From the NCBI GenBank assembly GCA_014529385.2, contig CM043957.1, positions 87,334,381 to 87,398,380 of the forward strand: DNA of 64,000 nt, read 5' to 3'. The notes under the pieces were generated by a model. That model worked only from the letters and a program-made list of their open reading frames with translations. It was not told the DNA's origin and ran no database searches. Both the position numbers and the translations under genes were made by a program. The stretch is from Adiantum capillus-veneris. Taxonomy: Eukaryota > Streptophyta > Polypodiopsida > Polypodiales > Pteridaceae. Of this stretch, positions 32,717-45,878 are shown piece after piece; the first letter of the stretch is position 1; each line of letters starts with the position of its first letter.

Positions 32717-33484
32717 AAAACGTCGACACCATTCAGAATGACGCACTACCATTGATTTGCATTCTTATTAGCTGAATTTTTAGCATATCTACAATCGCAA
32801 TCTTCCATAGGTGTTGAAGCTGAGCCAAGAACTTCAAACATAAATATATTTCAAAACTCTTTCTACTGTAGAACATAAATTTGTTGTTATTGAAGCGTAA
32901 CAATGAAGAGGTAGATAACTCCCTAGATGCTGAAGTTGTAGACAAAACTGTGGAAGTACCTCTAGCATAAGAGGAGTCTGAAAATAGGGCTGCCCATAAG
33001 CTAAAAAAGCTTGCAATGTGAACTTGATGAAGTAAACAATGGCGAACAATGTGCTGAAGAAGATCGACATCGTTTTTGCTTGTAGCAATCAGTAGAGGAG
33101 GAGGTTGAAGTCGGTGTAAAGTCAAAATCTCGCCAACAAACTAGGGCGCTCAAAGCCATATAGGAAGCTTTATTGCTAACATCAATATCCTTGGTTGAGT
33201 TGGTGGCCACACACTCTAAGCTATGGCGTACAAAACAATTTGTGTGCTTTCTCGTTCATTTATCGATTACTTTTGTTGTGGGAAATTTTGAGTTTTGGTT
33301 GTGAGTTTGAGGGTCTCATATATGGGACCGCTTGTTCGCAATAGTCTTTTGTTTGGCTTTGAGCTTTCATCTTTTTGTTTTTTCGTTCTCATTGGTATAT
33401 TCACCATCTTGGTGCATATCTTTGTATATGGTCTTGGTTGTAGGATCAACATTGTATTTTGTGTGTGTGTGTGTGTGTGTGTGT

Positions 33485-34686
33485 ATTGTACCTATTTTCA
33501 AATCTGGGGACCCTACTTTGCCTGGGAATTACCATACTATCATGATTGGACACACACTAGTCAGATTATATGCATCCATCATTGAGCATGAGCTGAGCAG
33601 ATGGGCAAAAAGGGAGGACATCCAAGTGCCAGGCCAAGCTGGTTTTAGAAGAGGTTTCTCTACCACTACGAGCTATCATCGAGAGGTGCAGATTTTATGT
33701 GAGGAGGATTTATTGCTTTGTGGATTTCCACAAAGCTTTTGATATGGGTGGGGCAGATTGATGCATAGACTGTAGGAGCTTGGAGTGCTGGTTGAGCTCA
33801 TATGGGGGATCATGGCCTTGTACAAGACAGATAGAGGACGAGTGTGTGTGCCTCTGGGGATGTCAGAGATTTTTCACTCCATTATTGGGTGAAAGAGGGC
33901 TCCCCACTCTCTGGGGACGAGGCTTCAAAACTACATAGAGAGGGAGGGTGACAGAGGAGCACATTTGGCAGGGACGTGAATACTCCTATTGTTGTATGCT
34001 GATGATATTGTGTTTATTTCAGATTCACTTGAGGGGATGCAACGCCATCTTAATTCTTTTCACAGATTTGCACAGGATACTGGTATGTATGTAACCTTGT
34101 GAAGACCAAGGCTATGGTATTCAATACTACAATGCAATGGGTTAGGCGATCGGCACTCAGTTTGGACCGAGTAGAGTATATGGATATGTACGCTTACCTT
34201 GGGGTGGTTTTTAGCGGCCCGATTTTCTCCATGTGGAGAGCAGCAGAGACTGGATTGACGAGAGCATGGACAGCTTTGGGAGGTTTGGAAAGCATGTGTT
34301 CACAGGTTTAGTTCCAGGAGCCTCGCGCCAAGCTATGGCTTTTTGATACTCTGATTGCCTCTTAGTAGATCATCATAGTCGTCAGCATGGATGGACAAAT
34401 GGGTGGCAAGACATGGAGAGGCCTTTTATCTCTACGATCTCGAGGATGATCAAGGCTAAAGCCTCGGTTTCCCTTGCGATCATCCGAGCAGAACTGGTTG
34501 CCCTTGCTCTCTGGTGGTTGAGGTTCTTATGAGATTAGTGGCATTCATACACAGCTTATGGGAGCTCCCATGAGATTTTTATGCTAGGCTAGCCGTGGAG
34601 TCCTCCTGGCACTTGATAGCATAGGGAGATACATCATGTTGGTATGCACAGATGGCTCCCCCCCTTTCACTATTCTCTTGATGCAC
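33485..34686 (+). pseudogene. LINE copy 1, left part (ORF2 RT)
   Basis: It begins abruptly after (TG)n within RT and aligns with 36676-37977 of LINE copy 2: 'PGNYHTIMIGHTLVRLYASI', 'QAGFRRGFST' and 'YADDIVFISDS' near 33999-34030. The catalytic YADD is intact, unlike in copy 2. Frames are broken by several indels. It breaks off at CTTGATGCACC (34686), and its continuation is found 4.3 kb away at 39014, beyond LINE copy 2. Confidence 0.88.
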
Positions 34687-34712
34687 CCTCTCTCTCTCTC
34701 TCTCTCTCTCTC
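34687..34712. repeat. (CT)n at the 5' junction of LINE copy 2
   Basis: A ~26-bp CT run lies between the broken end of LINE copy 1 and ORF1 of LINE copy 2. Confidence 0.9.
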
Positions 34713-35091
34713 TACACGTGAGAGTGACCGGCCTAAAAGATTCAGATAAGGTGGACCAAGAGGTGAAGAGCCTCATGTCCATGATGGGGGTGGAGAAGCC
34801 CTCACACACACAAGCTTGGAGAGTGGGCAAGAAGAGTGAAGGTAATGGGGAGAGTTCAAAAGAACGGGCTCTCATTTTGCGCTTTCCCTCCATGGAAGAA
34901 AAGAAAGACTTTTTAAAGAAGAGGCCAACCCTCAAGAAAACAGGTATCTTTTTAGGAGATGATCTTACGCTCTCACAGCTTGCACATATGAGAGAGGTCA
35001 TGCCAGAGATTATAGCAGCAAGGGAGAAGGGAAAGTTAGCTTTCTACAGAAATGGACGAGTAGTGATTACAGAGCACCGCTCTACATGACG
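34713..35091 (+). pseudogene. LINE copy 2: ORF1 C-terminal part
   Basis: This open frame (from the ATG at 34718, 123 codons) matches the LINE-M1 ORF1 C-terminus on the minus strand. It includes 'RALILRFPSMEEKKDFLKKR', 'KTGIFLGDDLTLSQLAHM' and 'YRNGRVVI'. The N-terminal DUF4283-like region, zinc knuckle and coiled coil present in LINE-M1 and M2 are missing, so this copy is 5'-truncated. ORF2 starts about 30 bp downstream of the stop, a normal spacing for two-ORF LINEs. Confidence 0.85.
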
Positions 35092-35119
35092 GTGCGAGAC
35101 CTATGGGACCACTCTCAGG

Positions 35120-36166
35120 ATGGCGGTTTGGAACTGTAATGGTTCGTATAGACTTGATGTGGGGGCCTTTGAGGACAGCATCAGAGACAAAGACATTGTT
35201 TTCTACTCAGAGACTTATCAGGCTCCGGGACAGTTGATGCCGCATATATCAAGATACAGATGGGAGACAGCTTGCAGGACATGCACCAGAACGGTGCATG
35301 GGACTAGAGGATCAGGAGGTGTAGCAGTTCTTTTCAGAGAGGAGCTCCAACCACTACTGCACATAGTTCGGAGAGATGATCAGGCCAGATAGTTGTGGGT
35401 GAGGCTGAGGGTAGAGACTGGACGTTTCTTGTACATCGCCATATGCTATTTTCCTCCCAGCACTTCAGTATATGCTTCACCCAGAGGACAGTCTCCTTAC
35501 TCTGTACTTGATGATGATATCTGGGAGTTCTCCAGAGATGGAGACATCATACTCCTGGGGGATTTCAATGCCCGTACAGGTAGCTCACAGACAGTCTTCT
35601 ATGACACATCGGAGGAGATGCTTAGAGAGCTAGAGCCAGAGGAGATGGGACTTGAGAGATGCTCACACGACAGAGAGCATACAGAGTATGGGAGATACCT
35701 GAGAGAGATGACGACTACTCACAGTTTAGCCATACTGAATGGCTTAACGACTTTCCCATTGTCTACAGGTTTTTCTTGTTTTCCACACAGACATGGGTCC
35801 AGCACTGTAGACTATGTTCTGACACATCCGAGCTTTATCTCTCACATTCAGGATTTCACAGTGGGGCCCATGCCTATTGGGATAGCAGTAGATCATGCAC
35901 TTTTAACATTATCAGTCTCCTTTGAGTACAATACATCTCAGGCCTCACGGGGTGATAGACATCCACGCTATACTTTTACACCAGAGACTCACTTAGTCTA
36001 TGTAGAGGAGATACGTAGGCTTTTATGCACATCAGAGCCAGTATACAGAGTGGAGGAGATCACATCTATGCTGACAGTGACATTACATGGGGCAGCGAGA
36101 GAGGCATACCCACACACTGAGCCTGAGCAGAGACGTGGTTCTGGGCACATGCCTTAGAACAGCTGG
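35120..36166 (+). pseudogene. LINE copy 2: ORF2 APE-type endonuclease
   Basis: It starts 'MAVWNCNGS', the usual N-terminus with the catalytic Asn. Then come 'IVFYSETY' (Glu), 'ILLGDFNART' (the DFN of the GDFNAR motif) at about 35560, 'SSTVDYVLTHP' at about 35800 and 'VDHALLTL' (the terminal DH) at about 35890. The catalytic set is therefore intact. One in-frame TAG at about 35390 and another at 36155 break the frame. The enzyme nicks target DNA to prime reverse transcription (family knowledge). Confidence 0.93.
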
Positions 36167-38192
36167 TATGATGAGGAGTGTCGACAGAGGAGAGATCAGA
36201 TACAGCCGGAGCTTACATTGGGAGTGATCACCTATAGACAGTCTCGCATTGCTACACGACGACTAGTGCGACGGAAGAAGCGAGCTTTCTTGGTCCAGAT
36301 GGAGCAAGATTTATATCAGCTCTTCCTTAGTAGAGATTCAGGAGAGGCTTGGCGTCTATTCCATGAGAAGTCTCCCCCACCAGTGATTACTTCTACAGAG
36401 ATATGGGGGTAGTATGCAACATCTTTATACACTACCTGGACAACCACCAATACTAGACCCACCACAGCCATGTCCGGCTACGAGCACCTTCTTTACCACT
36501 GAGATGGTAAAGGAGGCCATTGACAGGATGAAGACCAGACGGGCACAGGATCATGAGGGTTTGGTAGCAGAGCACATTATACATGCTAGGGATTTGTTGG
36601 CAGAGATGCTTGCACGGCTTTTCAACCGTGTCATGTGTGAGGGCTTCCCTGAGTCTTGGAGATTATCTACTATTGTACCTATCTTCAAGACAAGAGACCC
36701 CACAATGCCGGGGAATTACGGTACTATCATGGTAGGATACACATTGGCACGGTTTTATGCATCCATCCTCGAGCATAGGTTGAGCAGTTGGGCAGAGATT
36801 ATGGGCATACGGGCACCTTGGCAGGCTGGTTTCAGAAGGGGTTTCTCCACACTAGATCGTGTCTTTACACTCAGAGCTATCATTGAGGAGGGTCGAGCAC
36901 ATGGTAGACGGATATACTGCGGCTTTGTGGATTTCCGCAAAGCTTTTGACACAGTACCGAGGGCCAGATTGATGCACCGACTTATGGAATTAGGGGTACC
37001 CACAGAGCTGATGTGGGGGATTATGGCAGTGTACAGTTCAGTGATGGGTCATGTACGCACATCAGAGGGGATATCTGACATAGTTCACTCCACTATCGGA
37101 GTGAAACAGGGATGCCCACTGTCCTCTACTTTATTTGGCATGTATGTTGATGGGGTCTCTGATTATATTGACAGAGGAGGAGATAGAAGTGCTCAGCTTG
37201 TAGGGATATGGATCCCTCTTTTATTGTATGCTGACAATATCGTGTTGATATCAGAATCGCCAGAGGGTATGTAGAGACATTTGGACGCATTGCATAGTTT
37301 TGCAGAGGATAGTGGATTGTCTGTCAACCTTGGTAAAACCAAGGTCATGGTATTTAATACCACGCCACAGTGGGTTAGGAGATCAGCACCTACTTTCACA
37401 TATGGGCAGGACAGTATGGAGTACACTGATGCATACACATATCTTGGGGTGGTCTTTAGTGGACCGAGGTTCACACTGAAAGTGGCAGCAGACACTAGAT
37501 TGACTCGTGCCTTAACAGCCCTAGGTGGTTTAGAGAGGATTTGTTCGCATGTTCAGTTCCAGGAACCTCGAACAAAGCTCTGGCTTTTCGATACTTTGGT
37601 AGCTTCAGTTATGCACTACGGGGTTCAGGTTTGGGGACCGTCTATTGACAGTGCTGGATGGAGTAATATGGAGAGACCCCTGATATCTATGATTTCTAGG
37701 CTGATTAGAGCCAAGGCCTCAGTCCCACATGACATCATACGAGCGGAGCTGGCTGCCCCACCTATGGAGGTTGAGGCACTCACTAGATCAGTATCATTTG
37801 TACACAGCTTATGGGACACCACCAGGGATAGGTATGCCAGGCTTGCTGTGGAGTCATCCAGACAGCTGGCATTACAAGGAGATACATCATGTTGGTATGC
37901 ACAAATGAGCTCATGGTTTCAGAGGCATGGTTTCAGCAAGGACAGGCTGCCCCCTTTCCAGTATTCTCTTGATGCACCATCCTTGGCTCTTACACGGATG
38001 GAGACTACTAGACTCATTCGGCAGGATCTTATCCAGCTTGATAGCAAGAGGACATGGATAGAGCCATCACGGAAGTTGGGTACGAAGAGGATTTTCTATA
38101 GAGAGCATCTTTTAAACTCACGACAGACGGATTTGTCACACGGCCCAGTTACATGGACACACATCTATCTCATGGGTTACGATGTGCTATAG
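36167..38192 (+). pseudogene. LINE copy 2: ORF2 reverse transcriptase
   Basis: Non-LTR RT blocks are well preserved: 'FPESWRLSTIVPIFKTRDP', 'QAGFRRGFSTLDRVFTL', 'CGFVDFRKAFDTVPR', 'GVKQGCPLSSTLFGMYVDGV' and 'LLLYADNIVLI' near 37220-37250. The active-site YADD reads YADN, losing the second Asp; LINE copy 1 has YADD. Stops occur at 36410 and 37273, and the frame shifts near 38190. The thumb and connection continue with 'YTYLGVVFSGP' and 'HYGVQVWGP'. Confidence 0.94.
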
Positions 38193-38599
38193 GCCAGATT
38201 CGCACATCTTCACACCAGCTTGGGATTGAGACAGGTAGATTCAGAGACATACTAGCAGACAGTAGGATATGTCAGTTATGCCATGCAGAGCCAGAGACAG
38301 AGTTTCACTACATATGTCGCTGCACAGTCTACTATGAGATACGGGGACGCTTTCATTGTCTATTCAGAGATGGTTTTGACTCATTAGATAGAGTCATGAG
38401 ATATAAGGATCAAAGATGTCTCGGATTATTCCTACTTGAGATTCAGAGACATAGAGACGCTCTATTGAATGGGCAAAGACAGAGACAGTCCCAGAGACGC
38501 ATCTTAGATTTCTTCAGTCAGAGTACCACAGAGGCAAAGGGGACACCACCACCAGAGAGCTCGGTTCCCACCCATACACACACCAACGGTACTCATTGA
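38153..38599 (+). pseudogene. LINE copy 2: ORF2 C-terminal CCHC domain
   Basis: In a shifted frame relative to RT, it encodes 'GLRCAIGQIRTSSHQLGIET', then the CCHC-type 'CQLCHAEPETEFHYICRC' (about 38270-38325), as in many L1-like ORF2 C-termini. A basic Gln/Arg stretch ('QRQRQSQRRILDFFSQST') follows and the frame ends at 38599. Further basic residues are readable to about 38720 in another frame, matching the copies at 1-200 and 15950-16100. Confidence 0.88.
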
Positions 38600-38971
38600 T
38601 CGAGCTATAGAGTTAGGGAGATCGAGACGACCGCGACTGAGGAGGGGAGCCACGCAACACCGGCGGAGATTGCGGCAGAGGATCCACAGGATTCTAGCAA
38701 GACACCTAGAGTGTCGATCAGGATAGACTTCATGCTATTGCTATATTGTATCATGGTGACACTTATCCCCACTTTGTACGTTTATGGCATGATACCATTG
38801 CTGAGCCTACCAGCCACCCATAGGAGTTGGTAGCACTCGTATCAGTTTTTTGTTTGTAGTTTTCTTTGTTTTGTACCCAGACTGGGTACTAGACTCATCA
38901 TTGTAATCAGTTGGTCTCATAGGTCATTTTGGCCTTTTGTAGACGTTAATATATCATTTCATTTTTTTTCA
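38600..38971 (+). other. LINE copy 2: 3' UTR and family-specific end
   Basis: The 3' end carries the block 'GGTCTCATAGGTCATTTTGG', then GACGTTAATAT and a TTTCA/T-rich tail. The same block ends the copies at 39940-39988 (+) and 15758-15815 (-). It is directly followed by (TC)n(TG)n rather than poly(A). Confidence 0.85.

Positions 38972-39013
<42 letters not shown>
38972..39013. repeat. (TC)n(TG)n at the 3' junction of LINE copy 2
   Basis: A ~14-bp TC run is followed by ~28 bp of TG. LINE copy 1 sequence resumes at 39014. Confidence 0.93.
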
Positions 39014-40600
<1,587 letters not shown>

Positions 40601-41143
40601 GTTGAATCTGGGCTTATCTTCGATTCATCTAGGTATGTATCATAGTCTTCAGCTGGTAATCATCATGCTCTGTGTGTCCATCCAGCTGCTCTCAAACAAC
40701 CTTTGGATCTTGATTCGGTAACCTCTCCTCAATAGGTGTATTTGGGGATTTCTCTACCTCATTTAACCTGTCTCACTATCTGTCTGTAAGCAAGGACATG
40801 CTTCACGTGTCCTTGTCTATCTGCATGTCTCTGTCTCTATCTGTGTTTTCTGATCACTGTGCTGCTAGTGATCACTATGACCCCTCTGCACTCTTATCAT
40901 GTTGTCATGCAGGGTTTGCTGTTGTGTAGAAGTTTGTTGATTTTGTTGGGGTTGCAAGGGCCGTCACCTCCTACGACTAGTCTATCTCTTTTGTCGCCGC
41001 TACGGCAACCCTCACGAGATTCCCCATCACATGACACGCAATGTACCAGCTCGATCTGCCTATAACCACAATCCTTTGCGAGAGTAAAAACCCTTTCCAC
41101 TCAAAAGTGATAGTGTCGGGGAACTTGTGGAAGGGGCGATAGC
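40601..41143 (-). pseudogene. LINE-M2 ORF1, left part
   Basis: On the minus strand it matches LINE-M1 in two places: 40720-40920 corresponds to 21215-21430, and 41030-41143 corresponds to 27460-27560 around the CCHC knuckle. It is broken by stops and indels. It ends at 41143, where Gypsy-B begins, and continues at 62069. Rejoined, GGAAGGGGCGATAGC plus CATCTTGG runs parallel to the LINE-M1 sequence near 27550-27575. Confidence 0.75.
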
Positions 41144-41699
41144 TGTCACGAGGACGTGGCAACTGCTAACCTTAGTTGTTGGTTTCTTTCCGATGATTTT
41201 TGTTTAATTTTTGGGACCCTCTTTTTGAAGTTGGAAATGGCCGGACATTGTATGTTCAGTGTGAAACGGTAGTTCCACTAGCAATCGGGAAGTTGATCGG
41301 CACTGGAATTTGAGTAGTAAGAGGGTGTCTAGGCTCAGTTCAAAGTGATTTAGGTCTCCTCGCCGCACTTAATAAGGTTGTGGATACTAGGAAACTAACT
41401 CAAATCAGGCATAGTGCCAAGGTGGGGTCACCTAGAGAAAATCACATGAGAATTGGGCTACATTGCATTTTTAGATATGGTCCTAGTGGTGAAAGATGGT
41501 TAGATGACCAGTGAGAGTCCAAGGGAAGCATCTCCTAAAATTTAGGGGACTGCTATTTTGGGCCACAAAATCTATTCACGCCCAGCAGGAAGCCCAATGC
41601 GGGGAAATTGCATGCATGAGGGCACTTTTTGGCCAATATACGTGCGGGGGGCGTGTAGAAATCAACAGAGGACGCATTATTGAGTTTCTTGTCACAGGT

Positions 41700-43166
41700 T
41701 GTGAAACTGGCCTGTTCAATCCAAAAAGGGCGGTAGACTTTACTTCAAACCTTGATTTAGCTTTCACCCATTATTAGTCGTCTATTATACCTGCGCTATA
41801 GTGACAGAAGAGAGGGGAATGGGATACAGATGCTAGAATGCACCTGTATGAGAAGACCGACACCAGATTGGCCCCTAACTTAGGCGCCCCTTTCGGTATT
41901 TCTTTATTGTTCAAAAGAGGGAATAAATGCTGTGGATCCCTACAAGCTGCCCCGCACAAACTTGGCTGAATTTCAATTGTTCCGGCCTGATTTCGGCAGC
42001 ATAACTGTACTAGGACCCTTTACAGTCAGTATTCCCACGCATTCACTGACTTTCCCGACGCATACGGGCACTTTGCAAAACCTGGCGAGAATCTGCAGCA
42101 CGCTGAATTCTCTGTCTTCAGCCCTGAAAATGTGCCAGATCGCCTGTACGGCGGTCCCGTTGCGTCCCCGAACCTCCTTGCGGTATTAGGGTCCGTTTAG
42201 GGCCAAAACCCTAAACCTGCAAAAATACACAGCAGGCTGTAATTCACTGTTTCGGGCTCCGTTTCGCGTGCCGGTCGCATCCGTAGCAAGTCCTCGAGCT
42301 CCCGCACCTGTAGGGCTACTTGCCCTTTGAATCGGACGAGATTTGTGGCGTGAAACCTCTTCGAATTCACGTGTACCTGCGGGGGGATTAGCCGCTAGCT
42401 AATCAAGTACCTGTGCAAGAGGCTCTTGCCTCGGCAATCGCGCATGAACCCACACAAGTGTACATTGGTCAAATGAAGAGCCCACTAGAGGGGCATAACA
42501 TACTGCCAAAGGGGAGAGAGAGGGCAGTGCGTAGCGTGCAGAGCATCACTCCTGGCACCGACTGTACATAGGAGGGAAAGCAAGCACTCCATAGCTCTAA
42601 CCTATGACAAATTCTGAAAATCAGCCTCCTCTCTCATTTTAGGCGCCCCCTCTCTGGCCAGGAGTAGCAGAATGCTCACAGAGTGCCACATGGCACATTT
42701 TCCGACTTTGGGCATTCCCGGCTAAAAATATCTCAACTGGTGCGTCAGTTGACTTTGCAGCAGAGCAAGAAAATGTTCCCTTTGTCATTCCGGAGGTAAT
42801 GACGTCAACACATTTTCAGGTCCCAAAATAGCAGTTCCCTAAATTTTAGGAGATGTTGCCATTGTATCTTTCTAGGTCATCCGACCCTCTTTGTACACTG
42901 CGGCCACATCCAGAACTGAAATGTAGCCTCTGTAGCAAAGGATTCCACTTTGGCTAGTCAATGACCCCACTTGGCTAACCATAGTCCTTGTCCAACCTTA
43001 GTGCTCTCTTGCCCTCAGGCGTGGACTCCCTCTGGACAGTTCCACACTAGCTATGCAATGCAGGGCAGTTAGATTTCTTGAGGGGTGTTTCCAAAAAGTG
43101 AAAGTAAATAGATAATAAGAAAGAAATCAACAGAAAGGATAGATAGTAGTCACACGCTGGTGACAG
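41700..43166 (-). mobile_element. Solo LTR of family A, reversed, inside the Gypsy-B 5' LTR
   Basis: On the minus strand it starts TGTCACCAGC (43166) and ends at TGTGAAACTGGCC (41700, plus orientation). It aligns along its length with the Gypsy-A LTRs (44317-45793). The sequence ACAGGTT appears at both borders (41694-41700 and about 43164-43170), so the exact TSD length is ambiguous. No internal region is present. The host LTR continues in register on both sides, as seen against 61255-61285. Confidence 0.87.
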
Positions 43167-43244
43167 GTTGAGAGCTATTGTGTTCAAGCTTTCCCTCTCA
43201 TGTATAATGTAGTGTAAGAAGAAATGTCGTGCACACTCTACACT

Positions 43245-43246
<2 letters not shown>

Positions 43247-43292
<46 letters not shown>
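43247..43292. repeat. (CT)23 microsatellite in LTR-B
   Basis: The 3' LTR of the same element has only CTCTCTCTC at this site (about 61347), so the tract expanded in one LTR after insertion. Confidence 0.93.
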
Positions 43293-43294
<2 letters not shown>

Positions 43295-43994
43295 CTATGT
43301 GCAACAACGTGATGCCCCACAAGAGGGCTCTCCATTTGACCTAGGGTAAAGGGGCCAATAGTGGGGTGGGTGCATGTTGAAGGACCCGCCGACCCCTAAA
43401 ATATGAAAAGCAAAACCCAGTTCTAGTACACCCAGCAACGGGTGCTTTCACGGCTAGCTCAGCACGGGGTTAAATCCCTGCCGTCCGATGCAAGTTGAGC
43501 CTTGCTGCAACGGACTGCCGAGGCAAGAGCCTCTTTGAGCAAGAACGGGGATAGTTCCGGGATTGTTTAAGGCTGACAAGGTAAAAACCAGTAAATACAG
43601 CGAGCTGTAATTGCTGTTTTTGGGCTGAAAACAAAGGGTTTATGTCATTGGAAGTGAGTTCGAGCAGGGGGATTTGTTCAAGGCGAGTTTTGGGGCAGTC
43701 ATGTTGTCGAAATTTTGCCCGAACAGGTGTGATCTAGTTGGATACAGGTGAGGATCCCCAGGACTCTAGTTTTGTAACTTTACCCTCTAAAGGAATAAAG
43801 AAATATTGAAAGGGGCGCCACTTATTGGGGCCTACAGGTTGTTGACGTCTGCTCGGAGCATTCTAGCTTCTCAGCCGTCTGTGCTTTGAAGTGTTAATTC
43901 CCTTTACAGGCTTCTATTTGCAAAGTTTTTCTGTGTATTAAGTAAAGTAAAGTTCGAGGTGAAGTCTACGTCTATCACCCTACATGCCCATTTC

Positions 43995-44010
43995 ATGGTT
44001 CCGTTGCCAA
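43995..44010 (+). promoter_or_regulatory. Primer-binding site of Gypsy-B
   Basis: TGGTTCCGTTGCCAAA follows the 5' LTR. It is not the initiator-Met type seen elsewhere in the window; the tRNA is not identified. Confidence 0.55.
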
Positions 44011-44056
44011 AACGAAATCACTTTTTCCTCAAGAAGCGAGCGTCGGTTGGTTTTGG

Positions 44057-44316
44057 GTGAAGACACAGAGTATAGAAACGCGGAATTACACTATTGCCGA
44101 CAAAGGGAAAGGCATTATGGAAGAGGGTTCCGCACAGGACATGCAGGCAAATACTACAGGATTCGAGGTTGAGAGTTCACGGCCACCCCTGTGTTTACCT
44201 CCAGTTGATGTGAATGCTCCACCAGTGCATGGCTTTATGACTCGGCAACTTGAAGATGATGCGTTCAGGACTCAATTAGTTGCCGCTGTGAACGTGTTTT
44301 TTCGACTTGTGTAGAA
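44057..44316 (+). pseudogene. Gypsy-B gag, N-terminal part
   Basis: An open frame of about 85 codons from ATG 44057 includes 'GFMTRQLEDDAFRTQLVAAV'. Gypsy-A interrupts it after 'VFFRLV'. The coding resumes at 49670 as 'QNPRFYGFFASTTS'-like (one indel away from 'QNPRFMDFLQAP'). It parallels 'FMENPRFMEFIRSS' in the Gypsy-A gag, which shows that the two halves belong together. Confidence 0.82.
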
Positions 44317-45793
44317 TGTCACCAGCCAGTTGGCAATTCCATTTTTGTTTATTTTCTCTTTCTTTGGGAAATTTCGTTTGTTTTACCTTTTGGAAACACC
44401 CCTCTAGAAATCTAAGTGCCCTGCATTGCATAGCCAGTGTGGAACTGTTCAGAGAGAGTCTAGGTCTGGGGCTAAAGAGCACTGGTTGGACAAGGACTAT
44501 GGTTAGCCAAAGTGGGGTCATTGGCCAGCCAAAGCGGAATCCTTTGCTACATAGGCTACATTTCAGTTCTTGGTGTGGCTGTAGTGTACAAAGAGGGTCA
44601 GATGACCTATAAGAATGTAATGGCAGAAACTCCTAAATTTTAGGGACTGCTATTTTTGGACGGCAAAATGTCTTCGCGTCATTACGTGCAGTTTGACATG
44701 GGGATCATTTTGTTACTCTGTGGCCAAGTCAACAGAGGCTACAGGTGAGATATTTTTAGACCCGAGGGTCTAAAGCGGGAAAATGCACAAATGAGTGACA
44801 CGTGGCACTTTGAGGCCAATTTACTACTTAAAGAGAAGGCAAAAACGTGATTTTCAGCTGTGAGCTCGTTTTTGAGTGCTGTCACAGGTTGGAGAGCTTC
44901 AATGGAGTGTTGGCTTACCACCTATGTATAGTGAGGTGCAGGATGTCATGACCTGCACACCTCTCACTGCTCTCTCTCTCTCTCTCCCCTATTCTTTATG
45001 GTTATGCCCCTTTAGTGGGCTTTTCATTTGACCAATGTACAGTTATGTGGGTTCATGCGCGATTGCCGAGGCAAAGCCTCTTGCACAGGTATTGGATTAG
45101 CTAGCAGCTAATCCCCCGCAGGTACAGGTGATTCGGAGAGGTTTCACGTCCGAAATCTCGTCCGATTCAAAGGGCAAGTAGCCCTACAGGTGCGGGAGCT
45201 TGAGGACTTGCTACGGATGCGACCGACACGCGAAACGGAGCCCGAAACAGTGAATTACAGCCTGCTGTGTATTTTTGCAGGTTTAGGTTTTTGGCCCTAA
45301 ACGGACCCTAATACCCCGAGGAGGTTCGGGGACGCGAGGGGACCGCTATACAAGTGATCTGGCGCATTTTCGGGGCAGAAAACAGAGAATTCAGCGTGCT
45401 GCAGATTCTCGCCAGGTTTTGCAAAGTGTCCGTATGCGTCGGGAAAGTCATCTAATGCGTGGGAATACTGATTGTGAAGGGTCCTAGTATAGTTATACTG
45501 CCGAAATCGGGCCAAAACAGTTGAAATTCAGCCAAGGTTGTGCGGGGCAGCTTGTAGGGAACCACAACTTTTATTCCCTCTGTTGAAGAATAAAGAAATA
45601 CCGAAAGGGGCGCCTATTTAGGGGCCAATCTGGTGTCTGACTCGCATACAGACGCATTCTAGCATCTGTATCCCATTCCCCTCTCTTGTGTCATTATAGC
45701 ACAGGTAGAATAGACGACTAATAAGGGGTGAAAGCTAAATCAAGGTTTGAAGTAAAGTCTACCGCCCTTTTTGAAGTTAACAGGCCGGTTACA
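44317..45793 (+). repeat. 5' LTR of Gypsy-A
   Basis: 1,477 bp, from TGTCACCAGCCAG to CGGTTACA. It carries the AATAAAGAAATACCGAAAGG block near 45590 and a short CT run near 44970. It is highly similar to 48208-49669, with few substitutions and short indels, suggesting a fairly young insertion. Confidence 0.93.
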
Positions 45794-45809
45794 TGGTTCC
45801 ATCGACGGG
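45794..45809 (+). promoter_or_regulatory. Primer-binding site of Gypsy-A
   Basis: TGGTTCCATCGACGGG follows the LTR. It resembles the Gypsy-B site and is not the initiator-Met type. Confidence 0.55.
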
Positions 45810-45878
45810 ATTAAATCATTTTTGTCTCAAAAAGTGAGCCTAGGTTAGTTTGGGTTAAAGACACAGAGAGAGTTTGGG

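Larger units (their letters stand above)
29331..33461 (+). other. NUP62 giant intron, 5' part without recognised coding
   Basis: About 4.1 kb with no element that I can assign firmly. It contains a possible LTR-type region with a TATA-like box (30139-31100), a GTAC-rich palindromic stretch (31575-31685, again at 32265-32350) and a ~144-bp tandem duplication (32452-32716). It ends in a short (TG)n at 33462-33484 that borders a LINE. Confidence 0.6.
41144..43994 (+). repeat. 5' LTR of Gypsy-B, split by a solo LTR
   Basis: The pieces are 41144-41699 and 43167-43994, about 1.38 kb when joined. Landmarks shared with the 3' LTR are ACGTGGCAACTGCTAACC near the start, AAATTGCATGCATGAG, GTCACAGGTT, CCCCACAAGAGGGCTC, and the AATAAAGAAATATTGAAAGGGGCGCCA block near 43795 (compare 61870). 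The end reads ATTTCA before TGGTTCC. Confidence 0.85.
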
